Positions 55,601 to 62,495 are shown, counted from the first letter of the stretch. The stretch is 64,000 nt of DNA from Incurvaria masculella (GCA_946894095.1 OX335646.2:10844077-10908076); one strand, 5' to 3'. The notes: generated by a model from the sequence alone, not told the origin. Numbers and translations: made by a program.

Positions 55601-57097
55601 TGTACTGTAGGCAGATAAATTTATTTATTTATTGAAGTATATAATTGCTAAGTATACACCAGTTGATGTAAGTGGTGCTGATCCGCATCATTGCGCTGAT
55701 CACATTGTGACAGAACGTCTGAGTAATACATAATATCACCGTCAATGCTTTTGATTAACATTTCAGCAAATTTTTGTATTAGAACACCACACGGGCACTG
55801 AAGTATAACCTACTTACACTTCTATTAACCTATTGACATGTGTTAGTGACCTTCCAGCTGGAGAATACTTGTCAAGTTTGATACAAATGTTCACCATTTG
55901 CAATAAAGTTCCTTTTAAGGGTTCCGTACGCAAAGGGTTAAAACGGAACCCTATTACTAAGCCTCCGCTGTCCGTCCGTCCGCCTGTCCGTCCGTCCGTC
56001 TGTCACAGGGCTGTATCTCATGAACCGTAACAGGTAGGATGCTGAAATTTTCACAGATTATGTATTTATTTTGCCGCCATAACAACAAATAGAACAACAA
56101 ATAAAATTATAAAATAATAAAAATTAAAGGGGGGGGCCCATACAAAACATGTAATTTTTGGGGTAAATCATGTACGATGGTACGGAACCCATCGTTTGCG
56201 AGTCCGACTTGCACTTGGCCGGTTTTTTTCAATTTTTATACGGCGAATATCGGCCTAATCATAGAGTATAGGTTAAGGCAAGAAGTGTCTGTGTAAACAT
56301 ATCAAAATTAAGTAAATTATTTACATTAAAATATTGCAAACCTGAGGTTTACATTGCAAGCCGAGTTCTCTGGCCCACATACCAGCGCAGTTAACAAAGT
56401 ATTCACACCTTACAACTCCTTTCTCCGTTTTGACAGATTGCACATGGTTGTTTTCTGTCTGCACTTGCTCTATGCACACATGCTCGCGATACTCGACTCC
56501 ACCCTGCCTCGCCAGATTGGCCAAGGCGAGACATATAGCCTTTGGATTAGCTGTGGCGTCATCCGGCACCCACACAGCCCCTTGCAAATCATCAGTCCTC
56601 ACATATGGATGGTATTTCTTCACTTCTTGAGGTGAAATAATTTCACATTTAAGCCCAGTAGGTACATTGTATGATAGACGCCGCTTAAAAGCGATCATTC
56701 TGTCTTTTGTCTGCGCAAGATTTAAACTGCCACATTGTTTTAGGCCTATGTCAAAACCTTTATCCTGAATCTGTTTATAAAGTTGCAGACTATATGTAAT
56801 CACATTACGCATCGCGATAGGTTTGAAAAGTCCAAGCATGCCGGAACCGAAATCCGAAGACCCACTTCCTATTTTGCTCTGCTCCAGAACCAAGACATCA
56901 GTCCAACCATTCTTAACTAGGTGATAGGCGACGGAGTTAGCAACGATGCCGGCTCCTGCTATCACCACCTGCGCTTGGCTTGGAAGAGGGCCAAGAGTGT
57001 TAGGGAATGTTGTGGTTTGATCATATGAATGTGCCAGACACTTTGAAAACATCCAAAGTTTATTTTGTTTCTTGCGACGCATACTCAAACGAAACAT
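34425..57097 (-). CDS. PDPR: Pyruvate dehydrogenase phosphatase regulatory subunit, mitochondrial, 888 aa
   Basis: In mammals this FAD-containing matrix protein is the regulatory subunit of pyruvate dehydrogenase phosphatase. It is related to dimethylglycine and sarcosine dehydrogenases. The coding join on the minus strand is 56342-57097, 47266-47494, 45373-45694, 43803-43957, 41687-41826, 37792-38262, 37359-37505, 34772-34944 and 34425-34698. All introns are GT-AG and the phases match, giving 888 aa (human about 880). An arginine and lysine-rich N-terminus (about residues 1-25) fits a mitochondrial signal. A DAO/FAD domain follows with VVIAGAGIVANS at about 44-55. A C-terminal aminomethyltransferase-like (GCV_T) domain carries THTGEPGYCLYVP. 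The position that covalently binds FAD (a histidine) in dimethylglycine dehydrogenase is not seen in GSSDFGSGMLG, as in PDPR. Best alternative: another member of this dehydrogenase family. Confidence 0.9.
34772..34944 (-). CDS. PDPR: PDPR coding exon 8
   Basis: Residues 741-797 plus two bases: KEYFIGKCALQHQKEKG, then YDIWPWGGEPLYRN, ending VTSAG. The acceptor is TTACACAG and the donor GTAAGA. Confidence 0.9.
35320..36338. mobile_element. AACGTATAAT-rich DNA element, copy B, with a SINE inside
   Basis: A reverse-complement relative of copy A at 26253-26893. It is flanked by a perfect 8-bp repeat, ATTTAGAT (35312-35319 and 36339-36346). The ends are GAGTCGTATTC and CCGTTCCCCC. A SINE at 35497-35885 interrupts it. 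It lies in PDPR intron 7. Confidence 0.75.
35497..35885 (+). repeat. SINE with a 5S-rRNA-like head, full copy
   Basis: The head at 35541-35586 contains CGAAGTTAAGCAACGCTGGG (5S box A region) and TTGGATGGGTGACC (5S box C). The body starts near GGTTCGGATTCCACG and runs to GTGGTATTAGCCATCC, then a poly(A) tail of about 16. The body is shared with the tRNA-headed copies. The insertion target is about AATAT. Confidence 0.8.
36541..36900. repeat. Dispersed repeat with AACCGACTTCAAA ends
   Basis: It starts AACCGACTTCAAAAAAGGAG and ends in a long hairpin at about 36809-36887, whose arms are ACCGACTTCAAAGAAAAAGC and its complement. Repeats of this kind are common in Lepidoptera. The class is uncertain. 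Confidence 0.55.
36901..37358. other. PDPR intron 7, remainder
   Basis: AT-rich, no feature seen. Confidence 0.35.
37359..37505 (-). CDS. PDPR: PDPR coding exon 7
   Basis: Residues 692-740: VGRDFGVRDVGTLTQRFMRI to YGVKLE. The acceptor is TTTACAG and the donor GTATGG. Confidence 0.9.
37792..38262 (-). CDS. PDPR: PDPR coding exon 6
   Basis: Residues 535-691 (157 codons, phase 0): STSNEVVNYLQKMCSNDVDI to YALHVYDRLMT. It is the core of the GCV_T-like domain, with GGMVHTGMQNEDGGYENDC and FTHTGEPGYCLYVPSEYAL. A second possible acceptor (CAACGAG) lies 15 bases inside the exon. Confidence 0.92.
38605..38729. repeat. Short hairpin element in PDPR intron 5
   Basis: The arms AATAATATTTTGAGAAG and CTTCTCAAAATATTAT, then a further GGTNCGAAGGTAGC pair, fold to a hairpin of about 125 bp with a short loop. 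Confidence 0.65.
38730..39284. other. PDPR intron 5, no feature seen
   Basis: AT-rich, no recognised repeat or gene. Confidence 0.35.
39285..39480 (+). repeat. SINE body fragment
   Basis: It contains GTTGGTACCATCGCATTGAA, GATGGTCGAAGCAGCAAT, CCAGTTCAATGTAGC and CATGGCACAAAGTTCCC in SINE order. Confidence 0.75.
39957..40116. mobile_element. Foldback MITE (GGGCCGAGTGCACGAA family), copy 1
   Basis: Inverted arms of about 65 bp, with GGGCCGAGTGCACGAAA outermost and GTATGATCAAACACGTCACT inside. Related copies are at 55326-55485, 57488-57648 and 62276-62495. Confidence 0.75.
40143..40208 (-). pseudogene. Duplicated fragment of PDPR exon 5
   Basis: A 66-bp copy of 41769-41834 with one mismatch. 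It includes the exon 5 acceptor AG and about 19 codons (GDPLPQMPQGSFFKPKFF). It has no matching donor at the original place. Confidence 0.85.
40209..41580. other. PDPR intron 5, no gene recognised
   Basis: The segment 40209-40390 is less AT-rich and may belong to an unknown repeat. Short ORFs have no recognised domain. Confidence 0.35.
41581..41601 (-). CDS. PDPR: Candidate 21-nt PDPR micro-exon
   Basis: The acceptor CTGCTTACAG and donor GTAAGAG flank 21 bases encoding SGLEGED in phase 0, between exons 5 and 6. Skipping it also keeps the frame, and the skipped form matches the human protein in length, so inclusion would be an insertion. No transcript evidence. Confidence 0.4.
41687..41826 (-). 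CDS. PDPR: PDPR coding exon 5
   Basis: About residues 488-534: GDPLPQMPQGSFFKPKFFDF to VGIIDMSSFSKIEIH, the start of the GCV_T-like domain. The acceptor is GTTCTTAG and the donor GTAAGT. The 5' part is duplicated at 40143-40208. Confidence 0.9.
41835..43389. other. PDPR intron 4, first part
   Basis: A SINE tail remnant (GGTGTATTAGTCATCCATGC) lies at about 42405-42450 on the plus strand. No other feature recognised. Confidence 0.4.
43390..43640 (+). repeat. SINE body copy
   Basis: It contains GTGGTTCGGTTCTACGTTAA, TACCATCGCATTGAATGAAC, CATGGCACCTAGTTACC and GGTATTAGCCATCCAT. The head is missing. It lies in PDPR intron 4. Confidence 0.78.
43803..43957 (-). CDS. PDPR: PDPR coding exon 4
   Basis: About residues 436-488: HYAVLYPHQCEYKYARKLRC to ALYFDSTYK. 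It links the FAD and aminomethyltransferase-like domains. The acceptor is TTGTTGTAG and the donor GTAAGA. Confidence 0.88.
44100..44850. other. PDPR intron 3, no feature seen
   Basis: AT-rich, no recognised gene or repeat. Confidence 0.35.
44857..45030. mobile_element. Foldback element rich in GTCCAAAA
   Basis: The left arm, CATAAAGTCCAAAAAGC onward, and the right arm, ending CTTTTTGGACTTTATG, pair over about 48 bp with a few mismatches. The core contains a short run of GTTAG units (44934-44946). No coding capacity. Confidence 0.7.
45140..45300 (-). repeat. SINE body fragment, minus strand
   Basis: It contains CCCAATACCATGGGAACTAG, CATTGAATTGGATGGAAAC and CGCTTCGACCA in inverted SINE order. 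Confidence 0.7.
45373..45694 (-). CDS. PDPR: PDPR coding exon 3
   Basis: About residues 329-436. It includes NSPDNFTPDGRWILGESPEV and NYYVACGMNGNSLQGSGGIG, the C-terminal part of the DAO fold with its glycine-rich FAD contact, then AEWIVFGRP. The acceptor is TGCTTTCAG and the donor GTATTT. Confidence 0.9.
45971..46370 (-). repeat. SINE with a tRNA-like head, full copy
   Basis: On the minus strand it starts AGCGGCTCGTAGCCAAGTGG (box A-like). GGGTTCAATTCC (box B-like) follows, then the body beginning near TGGTTCGGAATCC, the tail GGTATTAGCCATCC, and a T-rich stretch that is the poly(A) tail. It lies in PDPR intron 2. Confidence 0.82.
46535..46620 (+). repeat. Short SINE-related fragment
   Basis: TCGTGGTTGGTGGTACGGAT and a following ACGTTATTCCTTGG resemble the start of the SINE body. 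Highly diverged. Confidence 0.35.
46621..47265. other. PDPR intron 2, no feature seen
   Basis: AT-rich, no recognised gene or repeat. Confidence 0.35.
47266..47494 (-). CDS. PDPR: PDPR coding exon 2
   Basis: Residues 253-328 plus one base. It starts VTVPAYPAQHFYATTDILID and includes YCREWQGSLMVGWFE. The acceptor is GATTACAG, with almost no pyrimidine tract, and the donor GTAAGG. A LINE sits 32 bases upstream of this exon. Confidence 0.88.
47986..49701 (+). CDS. LINE ORF1 protein, 571 aa
   Basis: The first ORF of the LINE, presumably an RNA-binding or nucleic-acid chaperone protein. The N-terminal third is low complexity. It includes five tandem units of about 20 residues containing NTPAAGALCGPSGPADAGNR-like sequence at about residues 126-225. 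A basic segment (GKRARRKAAKRARLD) follows. The conserved C-terminal half (about residues 323-520) looks like the arthropod retroelement domain DUF4780, from memory, with a core near NPWYNIRTWTLTSAS. I saw no CCHC zinc knuckle. The frame is open throughout. ORF2 overlaps its last 29 bases. If the DUF4780 call is wrong, it remains a LINE ORF1 by position. Confidence 0.8.
   Translation: MEAKCKELLPQEGTSASGGGESLPELRSGCPSYSGGGNISHTSRSVSTSLLDVSGLAESLPHTSIKTHASDLWRIVPSHAAKRRARRALLAKSGPPAPPATMSADIHPATGKRGKPRLPRAGTNTPTPVAGASCGSSEPADAGNRNTPAAGALCGPSGLAGVGNNNSTPAAGAGCGPSGPADADNRNTPAAGALCGPSGPADAGNRKSHAARTRSGPLGPTDTGSGAKQRTTEGSKPGASRGDVASRREAPNREPNLRQPSNTHAEGHRQRSPNAAQHQHTVTPKGKRARRKAAKRARLDDTSSPRGDSKRAKTEAPRAGSLGYADMIQSNLFVAITTKPAIALTEAHADLLKKSLYKRILEAVLSVPEDNAMTAFAPAFRGKPLLSEGVLKVGCEDDQSLQWLKSTVAKMPQISEGISLTVIPQSEITKQVKAGLLLPTDHNEITEIHRVLCAQNPWYNIRTWTLTSASIQEEKGLFLTLNIPEAEIEKITKRNRRVAFAMGSVYVRYFTARGLSDTPPDTKKATSTETARSSTTSGDGAPAASATASDNKMGSEVETEDEDGILGSPTH
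48361..48660 (+). repeat. 60-bp coding minisatellite in LINE ORF1
   Basis: Five units of 60-63 bp, each with ACACCTGCTGCCGGTGC or a variant, encoding a 20-21 residue glycine, alanine and proline-rich repeat. All unit lengths are multiples of three. Confidence 0.85.
49673..53305 (+). CDS. LINE ORF2: endonuclease, reverse transcriptase, RNase H; 1210 aa
   Basis: The retrotransposition enzyme of the element. The start is set at the ATG at 49673 (MASSDHQPIKVIQTN), because the frame continues upstream only inside ORF1. The N-terminal APE-type endonuclease shows TNLQHKQ, LIQEPW, SADCNAHHPLWG and SFSDHRRI. The reverse transcriptase has YRPISLTSF, FIDIEGAFDKT, GCPQGGVLSPLLW and the catalytic YADD at about residue 676. 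RNase H starts at about residue 937, with acidic residues in IYTDGSK, QAECVGI, ISDSASV and GNDAADE. A C-terminal zinc motif, CRGC-x8-H-x4-C, follows. The frame has no stop or shift. EN-RT-RNase H with this spacing fits the LOA/Baggins or I-type LINE group. Confidence 0.9.
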   Translation: MASSDHQPIKVIQTNLQHKQIAAATLRRTLEVNQETIALIQEPWIRKDKICGLGNIGGKLMLNTAVQNPRTCIYMPRNITAVLINQYCSRDITAVKIENSPNTPSLVLASVYMPGEEDIPSKQLAELVQHCEENSWDIVISADCNAHHPLWGSASANKRGEHLTEYLFTTNLSILNVGAEPTFVSSRYQTIIDITLASSGAAELVSDWQVSPEPSFSDHRRICYTITAHTHEPVPRRNPRKTDVTRYKALLNDQIHQILGSSLKDMTHDASNIEHNVSILTNYITTCYEQSCPLTPPKQWGKNHWWGPELEGLRQNLRRLFNRAKNTRVEEDWDTYKKAQYFYKKRIRFRKRETWRRFCENINSTSEASRIKKLLSSEGNHSIGTLKKPDGSYTNNDEEVSKTLLEAHFPGCKITDDKTWAGETFKQPKTADWQIANEVVTKEKAIWAINSFQPFKSPGLDGICPALLQWGLPTITDQLVEIFRACLAHNYIPCLWREVKVVFLPKPGKSDYTQAKSYRPISLTSFMLKALERLIDRHLRDGALNDIPLHPSQHAYRTGRSTESALHEVVTKVELALSNKSSTLGVFIDIEGAFDKTNFNSISQALNRFGAAPTISGWIRNLLMLRAIQFTINSTTRGVVAKGCPQGGVLSPLLWNIVVDSLITSLNEKGHKTVGYADDITILISGKSEKVLFNVMRSALRIVENWCEGNALSVNPNKTGLILFTNKRKLEDMKLPKLFGIELSLSTEVKYLGVILDSKMNWNKHLEDKTKKACISFWQCKRMLGKKWGLKPSITLWLYTAVIRPTITYGAVVWWPRTELSTVKAKLQSLQRLACVATTGCMRTTPTQALEVILDLRPLHLHVQQEAATAALRLRAAGTWKQNHGVPHARIMTEFMNHVPMLSAICDKISTNHIFKRNYHIQLKEELADQSGVREIRIYTDGSKTISGTGAGVFSRDANINISTTLGAFNTIFQAECVGIIRAAEAIKTRKMHDYKIRIISDSASVLNALKNNKVNSGLILECHCALEEVARNNHVTLQWIRGHSGSVGNDAADELAKRGSSTVLMGPEPIVPIPFSQLKNWLQDRTKMLHNTGWKHLVDCRQAREVIPSLNKRLTHKLLHLKRNDLRTMVGTMTGHCSLNKHLHNLGVTDSPLCRGCMETTETTAHVLLECKSVADHRAQTLGAPGSLAEACGNVKGMLDFWDELGWLT
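53590..53752. repeat. Foldback MITE, copy 1 (with relative at 54451-54572)
   Basis: Contains CTAAGACTGAGATAAATAGT, AGTAATACTTTGTGATGTCA and ATTTCGTCCATAC, all shared with or inverted in the copy at 54451-54597. Confidence 0.55.
53770..54060 (+). pseudogene. LINE C-terminal remnant
   Basis: LTGHCNLDRF resembles the RNase H-to-zinc-finger region of LINE ORF2 (compare MTGHCSLNKHL in the element at 49673-53305). It is very degraded. Confidence 0.4.
54238..54445 (+). repeat. Dispersed repeat, second copy of 11498-11700
   Basis: It shares GTCAAAAGACGGATAGTCAT and CTGACTATAATTTTACTAA with 11498-11700. Confidence 0.65.
54451..54572. repeat. Foldback MITE, copy 2
   Basis: The arms AAGACTAATAAAAAGTAGTA and the complement near ATTACTTTTCGTTAGTCTT pair over about 38 bp. 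Confidence 0.65.
54636..54795 (-). repeat. SINE body fragment, minus strand
   Basis: Contains TCATTGCCGTTGCGACCATC, AACCCTACCACCT, GGAAGGGGACCTACA and TGGAATCCGAACGATG in inverted SINE order. PDPR intron 1. Confidence 0.75.
54800..55325. other. PDPR intron 1, no gene seen
   Basis: AT-rich. TCTTCTATACATCAACCTTA at about 55076 is a diverged relative of sequence near 18250. Nothing else recognised. Confidence 0.35.
55326..55485. mobile_element. MITE of the GGGCCGAGTGCACGAA family, chimeric ends
   Basis: One end is CCCCGGTTGCACGAAGAAAC and the other ends TTTCGTGCACTCGGCCCT. An inverted copy with the same two ends is at 57488-57648. Confidence 0.65.
55918..56227 (+). repeat. Dispersed repeat, GGGTTCCGTAC to AGTCCGACTTGCAC ends
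   Basis: It starts AGGGTTCCGTACG and has a CCGT microsatellite (55968-56000), GGGCTGTATCTCATGAACCG and an end ACTTGCACTTGGCCGG. An inverted copy with a SINE inside is at 61504-62199. Confidence 0.68.
56342..57097 (-). CDS. PDPR: PDPR coding exon 1 (signal, FAD domain)
   Basis: Residues 1-252, from MFRLSMRRKK to GLQCKPQ. The dinucleotide motif reads GAGIVA, with alanine where the third glycine is usual. YFVNCAGMWARELGL is the conserved second FAD contact. The donor is GTTTGC, in phase 0. Confidence 0.9.
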
Positions 57098-57487
57098 TTT
57101 TTTTAGAAAGTAGGTAGGAACTGCACGGTTTTATCGGGTAAGTTGGATAGCCAGTTCACAGACCCCTGAGCAATTAGAACTCAGCTTTGCACACAGAATT
57201 TGCACATCAATCCATTCTCATCACCAAAATATAATACAGACCACAGAATATAGAGAGAAAAGAAGAAATAGAGAAACCACCATAGATAATATAATATTAC
57301 GAAACCACCATAGAAGAAAATTTATGCTAAACCAAAGAGAATATAATCAATGAACCACACTAGGATATTTATTGTTCTGTGACACTACCCACCCACCGTA
57401 GAAAGAGAATCTCTAGAAGGAAAGAGTGTCACTTTGGCTATAGATACCTACATTGCATATACGTAGATGTATGTTGTGGTTGCACTT
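57098..57487. other. PDPR upstream region
   Basis: It should hold the PDPR promoter and 5'UTR. No TATA box or other element was identified. A phrase (CACCATAGA and AATATAATATTACGAAACC) repeats locally at 57280-57340. Confidence 0.35.
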
Positions 57488-57648
57488 AGGGCCGAGTGCA
57501 CGAAAGGACAAAAAATCAAAATCATCGTCAAAGTATGATCAAACAGGTCACTTTCTATGGACACTATGGAAGGAACTCCATGCGGTTCACTAAAAGTGAC
57601 GTGTTTGAACATTGATCAACTCAGCCGTCTCTTCGTGCAACCGGGGCG
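57488..57648. mobile_element. MITE of the GGGCCGAGTGCACGAA family, inverted chimeric copy
   Basis: The left end is AGGGCCGAGTGCACGAAAGG and the right end CTTCGTGCAACCGGGG. It is inverted relative to the copy at 55326-55485. Confidence 0.65.
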
Positions 57649-58372
57649 TACCGTCCTGCACGTCAACATCACCGTCAACGTATGATTAAAGACAGATCAG
57701 TCAAAATTTGCGTTGCACGAAACTTAAACATTACGTTGATCGCTGATGTTAACCGCTAATCGTAAACACTCCCGACCCATCGATCACCGTCAAAATCACG
57801 ATCAAATAATAATTCAAAGTATCATAAGTTACTATTTTTATATTATTGTAGTCTTATTGGACCTTAAATAAGAGGCAAACGTCGCCATTAATGGAATGCA
57901 ATGCTATGTTTTTCATAATTATTAGCCTGGCACTCGGTTCCACAGATTAAACATTTCGGCGCCATTTCTATGTAATTTGTGGTGCTACCAACAGCTGATA
58001 GCAAGCCGACATATTGGGCGCTAGTAGCGCCACCCCGCGGCTCCAAGAGCAACTGTTTTGTTTGTTAGTACGAATTGTTGACGCTAGATGGTGCTTCGAT
58101 TGTGCCTGTCCCTTCCTGTTTATGTACTGTGGGAGAAGGGCAGTACTATGTCAGCTCAGGCGGTGCTAAGAGTTGCCATACAGCAAACATTTTCGCCGAT
58201 TGTTTCGAGGGACTATTTGTGGTCTGACTCCTGGCAAGCTAACTTTGACGAAAATATGTTACGTGCAACGCAATTTCATATGATGGGCGATTAGCCGTCA
58301 CATCATCGTCAAATGTAATCAGTAACGGATAACATTTTACGAAGCGTCGTGCACTCCGGCCTTAGTGACGTC
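57649..58372. other. Possible larger MITE-related element
   Basis: The right boundary, GTCGTGCACTCCGGCCTTAG, pairs with the left end at 57488 (AGGGCCGAGTGCACGA), so a larger element from 57488 to about 58372 is possible. No coding function recognised. Confidence 0.4.
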
Positions 58373-58443
58373 CAAACGGAGCAATCGATATCAAATGCGA
58401 CACAGATTAGTAAAAGTATGAATTGAAAGTAACCATTGAACTG

Positions 58444-59370
58444 CCAATGGAGAAGAAAACTGTTTATTTATCACGACAGGTGCCGTTTAAGCGAGCTTAC
58501 CTAAGAGATCTGTCAAATCTGTCGGATACCATACAAAATCAAACAGAATAGATTTGAAAATAGTATTAACTCAATCTGTGTAATTGAAATGACTAAATTT
58601 TTTCCATATTATTCCGAAAATAAATAGGTCTCAATTATGTTAATCAAAAGAAGTCCTGGGAAAGAAAATATCACAAAAATATGACCTATAATATTTCGTT
58701 TCATATTTTGTGCTGGTCAATGATAAATAAATTTGTCTGAAGACAAACAAAAACTAATATTTTCCTGTAAAACTTATTCTAACTGCATCATTGAGTATAT
58801 CTTTCACCTAAAACCTCGTAAATCAAACTTGCGTATTGGCACAGATTTATCTTTTATGGGTTGTTCATAATGCTTCTCCAGTAAATGTTTGCTCTAAATT
58901 TTCCTTGCCAAGTTAGGTATTATAAAAATGTTACTGTCGTATTCAGAGTGGGCGGACTAACTTTATTACGCGGATTAATGCCGGACTAAACCGGTTTTTG
59001 TATGGTTATTTCGGTGCTAATCCTGTACTAACTTTTGATAGGTTCACTCTTAATACGGCTGTCAGACTTTTATTAGTTATCGCTTGTAAAAGTTCGTCTT
59101 TAAAGTTTAAGTTCCCATTGCGATTTTCGCCTAAAAAGCTTTTACATACTATTAAAATATGTCCAGAATATACGGAAAACCTTTACAATGGGGAAGAAAA
59201 CTGTTTATTTAACACAACAGGTGACGTCTAGGTGACTTACCCTAAAAGAAGTGTAAGAATTCTCAAAGACATTACAAAATAAAACAGAATAGATTTAAAA
59301 AAAAATTACTGCATCCATGTATTTGAAATTGCCCAATTTCCACAATATTATTTCAAAAAGTTTCAAAAAT
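58444..59370 (+). repeat. Direct repeat pair, about 190 bp each, 742 bp apart
   Basis: Copies at 58447-58640 and 59186-59370 share AAGAAAACTGTTTATTT and AACAGAATAGATTT in order. Between them is unassigned sequence. Confidence 0.55.
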
Positions 59371-60711
59371 CTTTATCAGCTTCTTCTTTCGAAGTGAATC
59401 AAAAGGGACAATTTTGGGAACCGTTACATTACTTTTATTTTCTTGATCCACCACTTTAAGTTTGATGTTCTCTCTGTTGTTTTAAGTTTTCCGACCCTGT
59501 TTTTCCTGAAATGAGAAAGAATATAATTTTTATTATTTTAATATTCGATTTTCATATATTTAACAAATCACAGAGGAAGATGGTATCGATGCATTACGTT
59601 GAATGCATTATCACTATCATAGAACATGATTGTTTTGAAAATTTAGCATTTTTCGATGGGCTTACATTTTTCCGAATTTTCAATGTTTATGGGAATCTGA
59701 AAATTTTCATCTTAAATAGCAACACTCATATACATATTAAACCAATGGTCTAGTTAAATGAACTTATTCATAATCAAATTTGTTTTCAATTTTAATGTGA
59801 TTTTAGGACTCTATATATTCGTAGAAAATCATTATGTACATTATCAAGATATCATGACTTAATCGATATCAATAATATCGATATCAATTCCAAATCGACT
59901 GGGGCACATCATGGTAAGTCGAAACATAACCTCAAATTATGACTCAATTTTATCAGCATTGAAATGGATATTACGAGAAGATACGACGGTCAAATGCGAT
60001 ATATTCGAATAATAAAACCTACTTTGCACCTATGCAAGGTGTAACCTAACCTGAATAACAGGTGAATCAGCGATATCATTCGATTTTCTACTTACACATA
60101 AAACGATAAATCTCCACGAAGCTCTTTTCAAAATCCGCTATGATTATTACATAACACTGTAACGCACGCCATGTTGCACCTAAAATCACTTGATCACAAT
60201 TATTCGTGGATTGGTTGCTGTTTGCGGACTTTTTAGCGGGACTTCAAAACTTTGTTTGACTTACTAGTGAGTCAAACATTGCAATTAGTGGCTACAAGGC
60301 CGACTTCAGCTTGTCATCTCTTTCACTCTTGCCATACCTTCATATGAGGAAATAGTTGTAATGACATGTCAGAGAGTACGGTTATTTTAGGTTTGCTCTA
60401 TGTAGGAGCGCAGCGACTTCTTAGAACTCTTTGCCACCCACGCACCACCATAGAAAAAGCATTAAAGGTCTGCTCAAAAATTCTCACCTGTGAGTCACAA
60501 CGCTTTCGTACTCATGAAATGACAGCCACGAGTCACCATAGTGTTGTTCCTTTCTAATTATTCTAATTAGAGTGCGAAGACACTAACATACATTTGATGT
60601 TTGATGACGACAGGCGAGAGCGCGTCACTTTCATCTGTGACTAACTCGCTTTCGGTTTCCTGAGTAGATAGGCAGGCGCAATTAAACCAAAGAACATGAA
60701 ACAAACACTGC
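59371..60711. other. Intergenic, no gene seen
   Basis: AT-rich. Short ORFs show no recognised domain. No repeat boundaries identified. Confidence 0.35.
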
Positions 60712-61064
60712 ATTCCGAAATGCGTATTTGCGGAGAATTCACAATGGAGGCGTACACGACCGTTCCGAATTGCTTAAATTCACTCCTGTGATCGTCATTT
60801 AGACATAAGGGACGTGACTCTAGACCGCACACAGATCGTACAAAGCGCTCACGGTTGACGGCGCACATGCCGTGTACGCTGTCATCAAGCGCGTTTATCT
60901 GTAGTTCTCTGATCGTGTGAACTTATATTCTGAAATAACGAATTTAGACAATTATCGGCCTGGAATAACCACTCTGGCTATGAGCAGTGATATCAATTCG
61001 GAACACAAGTATGCACTGTATTCGCTTTGTCCGCGATATTTGCAATGTACGCATTTCGGAATAC
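60712..61064. mobile_element. MITE with ATTCCGAAATGCGTA ends
   Basis: The left end, ATTCCGAAATGCGTA, and the right end, TACGCATTTCGGAAT, are perfect inverted copies. About 350 bp with no coding capacity. A fragment relative is near 20020. Confidence 0.65.
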
Positions 61065-61503
61065 AGGTAAACCTACCGCTAGTTTTGAGATGAGTTCGCT
61101 ACTGTCAGACTCAGAAAAAATAGCTATCTTTTTTTCTAAATAGAATTTGACTGAACCAAACACGATCTTTCGCTTCCTGAGCTTAGATTTCCTGAGTAGA
61201 TAGATATGCTGTAGAGGTTTCAGTCATGGAGTTGAAGAAATTACCTTCACCTCCATGGTTTCGCCAGTGCATAGCATAGATAATATAATATTACTGCGTG
61301 GTGCATAGCCAACTATTATTTCAACTGAATGTTAGTTGGCTATGGCCAGTGGCATGTGCATGTATAGGAACTTGTATATATGTAACTACAAGTTCTTTGG
61401 TCAATCTAGTAGATCGCTTGCCAGTATGCGGAGTTAATCGTGCCCCGTTTAAGTTAGTGGCTCTCTGAGTTGTAGACCTCGCGAGTCTGTCTTCCCATAG
61501 CTT

Positions 61504-62199
61504 AAAAACCGGCCTAGTGCGAGTCGGACTCGCACACGAAGGGTTTCGTACATGATTCGTTCATAGTACATGATTTAACACCAAAAAATCTACTTTTTTG
61601 TATGGGGGCCCCATTTTTTTATTTTACCTTTTTGTTTTTTTATTTTTTTATGCGACCTGACATGGATGGATAATACCACACATCTACCGTTATGATATTA
61701 GCCCAATACACCACATTCCCGAAGGAATTTGGTGCCATGCCAGGACCTTCCCTTTATGAGCACGGCTACATTGAACTGGATGGAAAACACGGACAATTTT
61801 TCATTGCCGCTTAGACGGATTTTTCATCCAATGCGATGGTACCAACCCGGGCGGGCTTAAACCCTACCACCTAGTAGGGGAAGGGGACCTACAGTTTTAC
61901 ATGTATTCTAACCACGGAGCAGCTCGCATTCGTGACGAAATGCACTTATCGAACTCGGAAAGAGAAAGACAGTGGTGCATGTCGGTATTGAACCCAGGCC
62001 TCTGGTACGCTAGGCCAGTCCCCGCGCCACTAGGCTACGAGCGGTTGTAATAGCGGCAAAATAAATACACACTGTGAAATTTTCAGATGCCTACCTTTTA
62101 CGGTTCATGAGATACAGCCCTGTGACAGACGGACGCACGGAAAGCGGAAGCTTAATAATAGGGTTCCATTGGCACCCTTTGGGTACGGAACCCTAAAAA
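61504..62199 (-). repeat. Inverted copy of the 55918-56227 repeat, split by a SINE
   Basis: The left part starts AACCGGCCTAGTGCGAGTCG. The right part has GGTTCATGAGATACAGCCC and GGGTACGGAACCCT. A SINE occupies 61650-62044. Confidence 0.7.
61650..62044 (-). repeat. SINE with a tRNA-like head, full copy, nested
   Basis: Nearly the same as the copy at 45971-46370, in both head (CTCGTAGCCTAGTGGCGCGG on the minus strand) and body. It lies inside an older repeat. Confidence 0.82.
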
Positions 62200-62275
62200 T
62201 GAATGAATTTTTGCCGTGCACTCTATTTTCTTCTTGTCATCGATCTAATCTAAAACTAAAGATGCATCATCAGCT

Positions 62276-62495
62276 TAGGACCGAGTGCACGAAATAACAA
62301 AAAATCAAAATCAACGTCAACGTACGATTACACAGGTCGCTTTTTATGGACAGTACGGAAGCAACTCCATGCGGTTCACTAAAAGTGACGTGTTTGACAC
62401 TATAGAGTTCCTTCTATAGTGTCCACACAAAGTGACGTGTTTGATCATACTTTGACGTTGATTTTGATTTTTTGTCCGTTCGTGCACTCGGCTCA
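62276..62495. mobile_element. MITE of the GGGCCGAGTGCACGAA family, copy 4
   Basis: The left end is GGACCGAGTGCACGAAA and the right end CGTTCGTGCACTCGGC. Longer than copy 1, with internal GTTCACTAAAAGTGACGTGT. Confidence 0.65.

Noticed and set aside
57098..57200. Further upstream PDPR coding exon
   Set aside because: Exon 1 has a good start with a mitochondrial-type N-terminus, and no splice acceptor is needed upstream.
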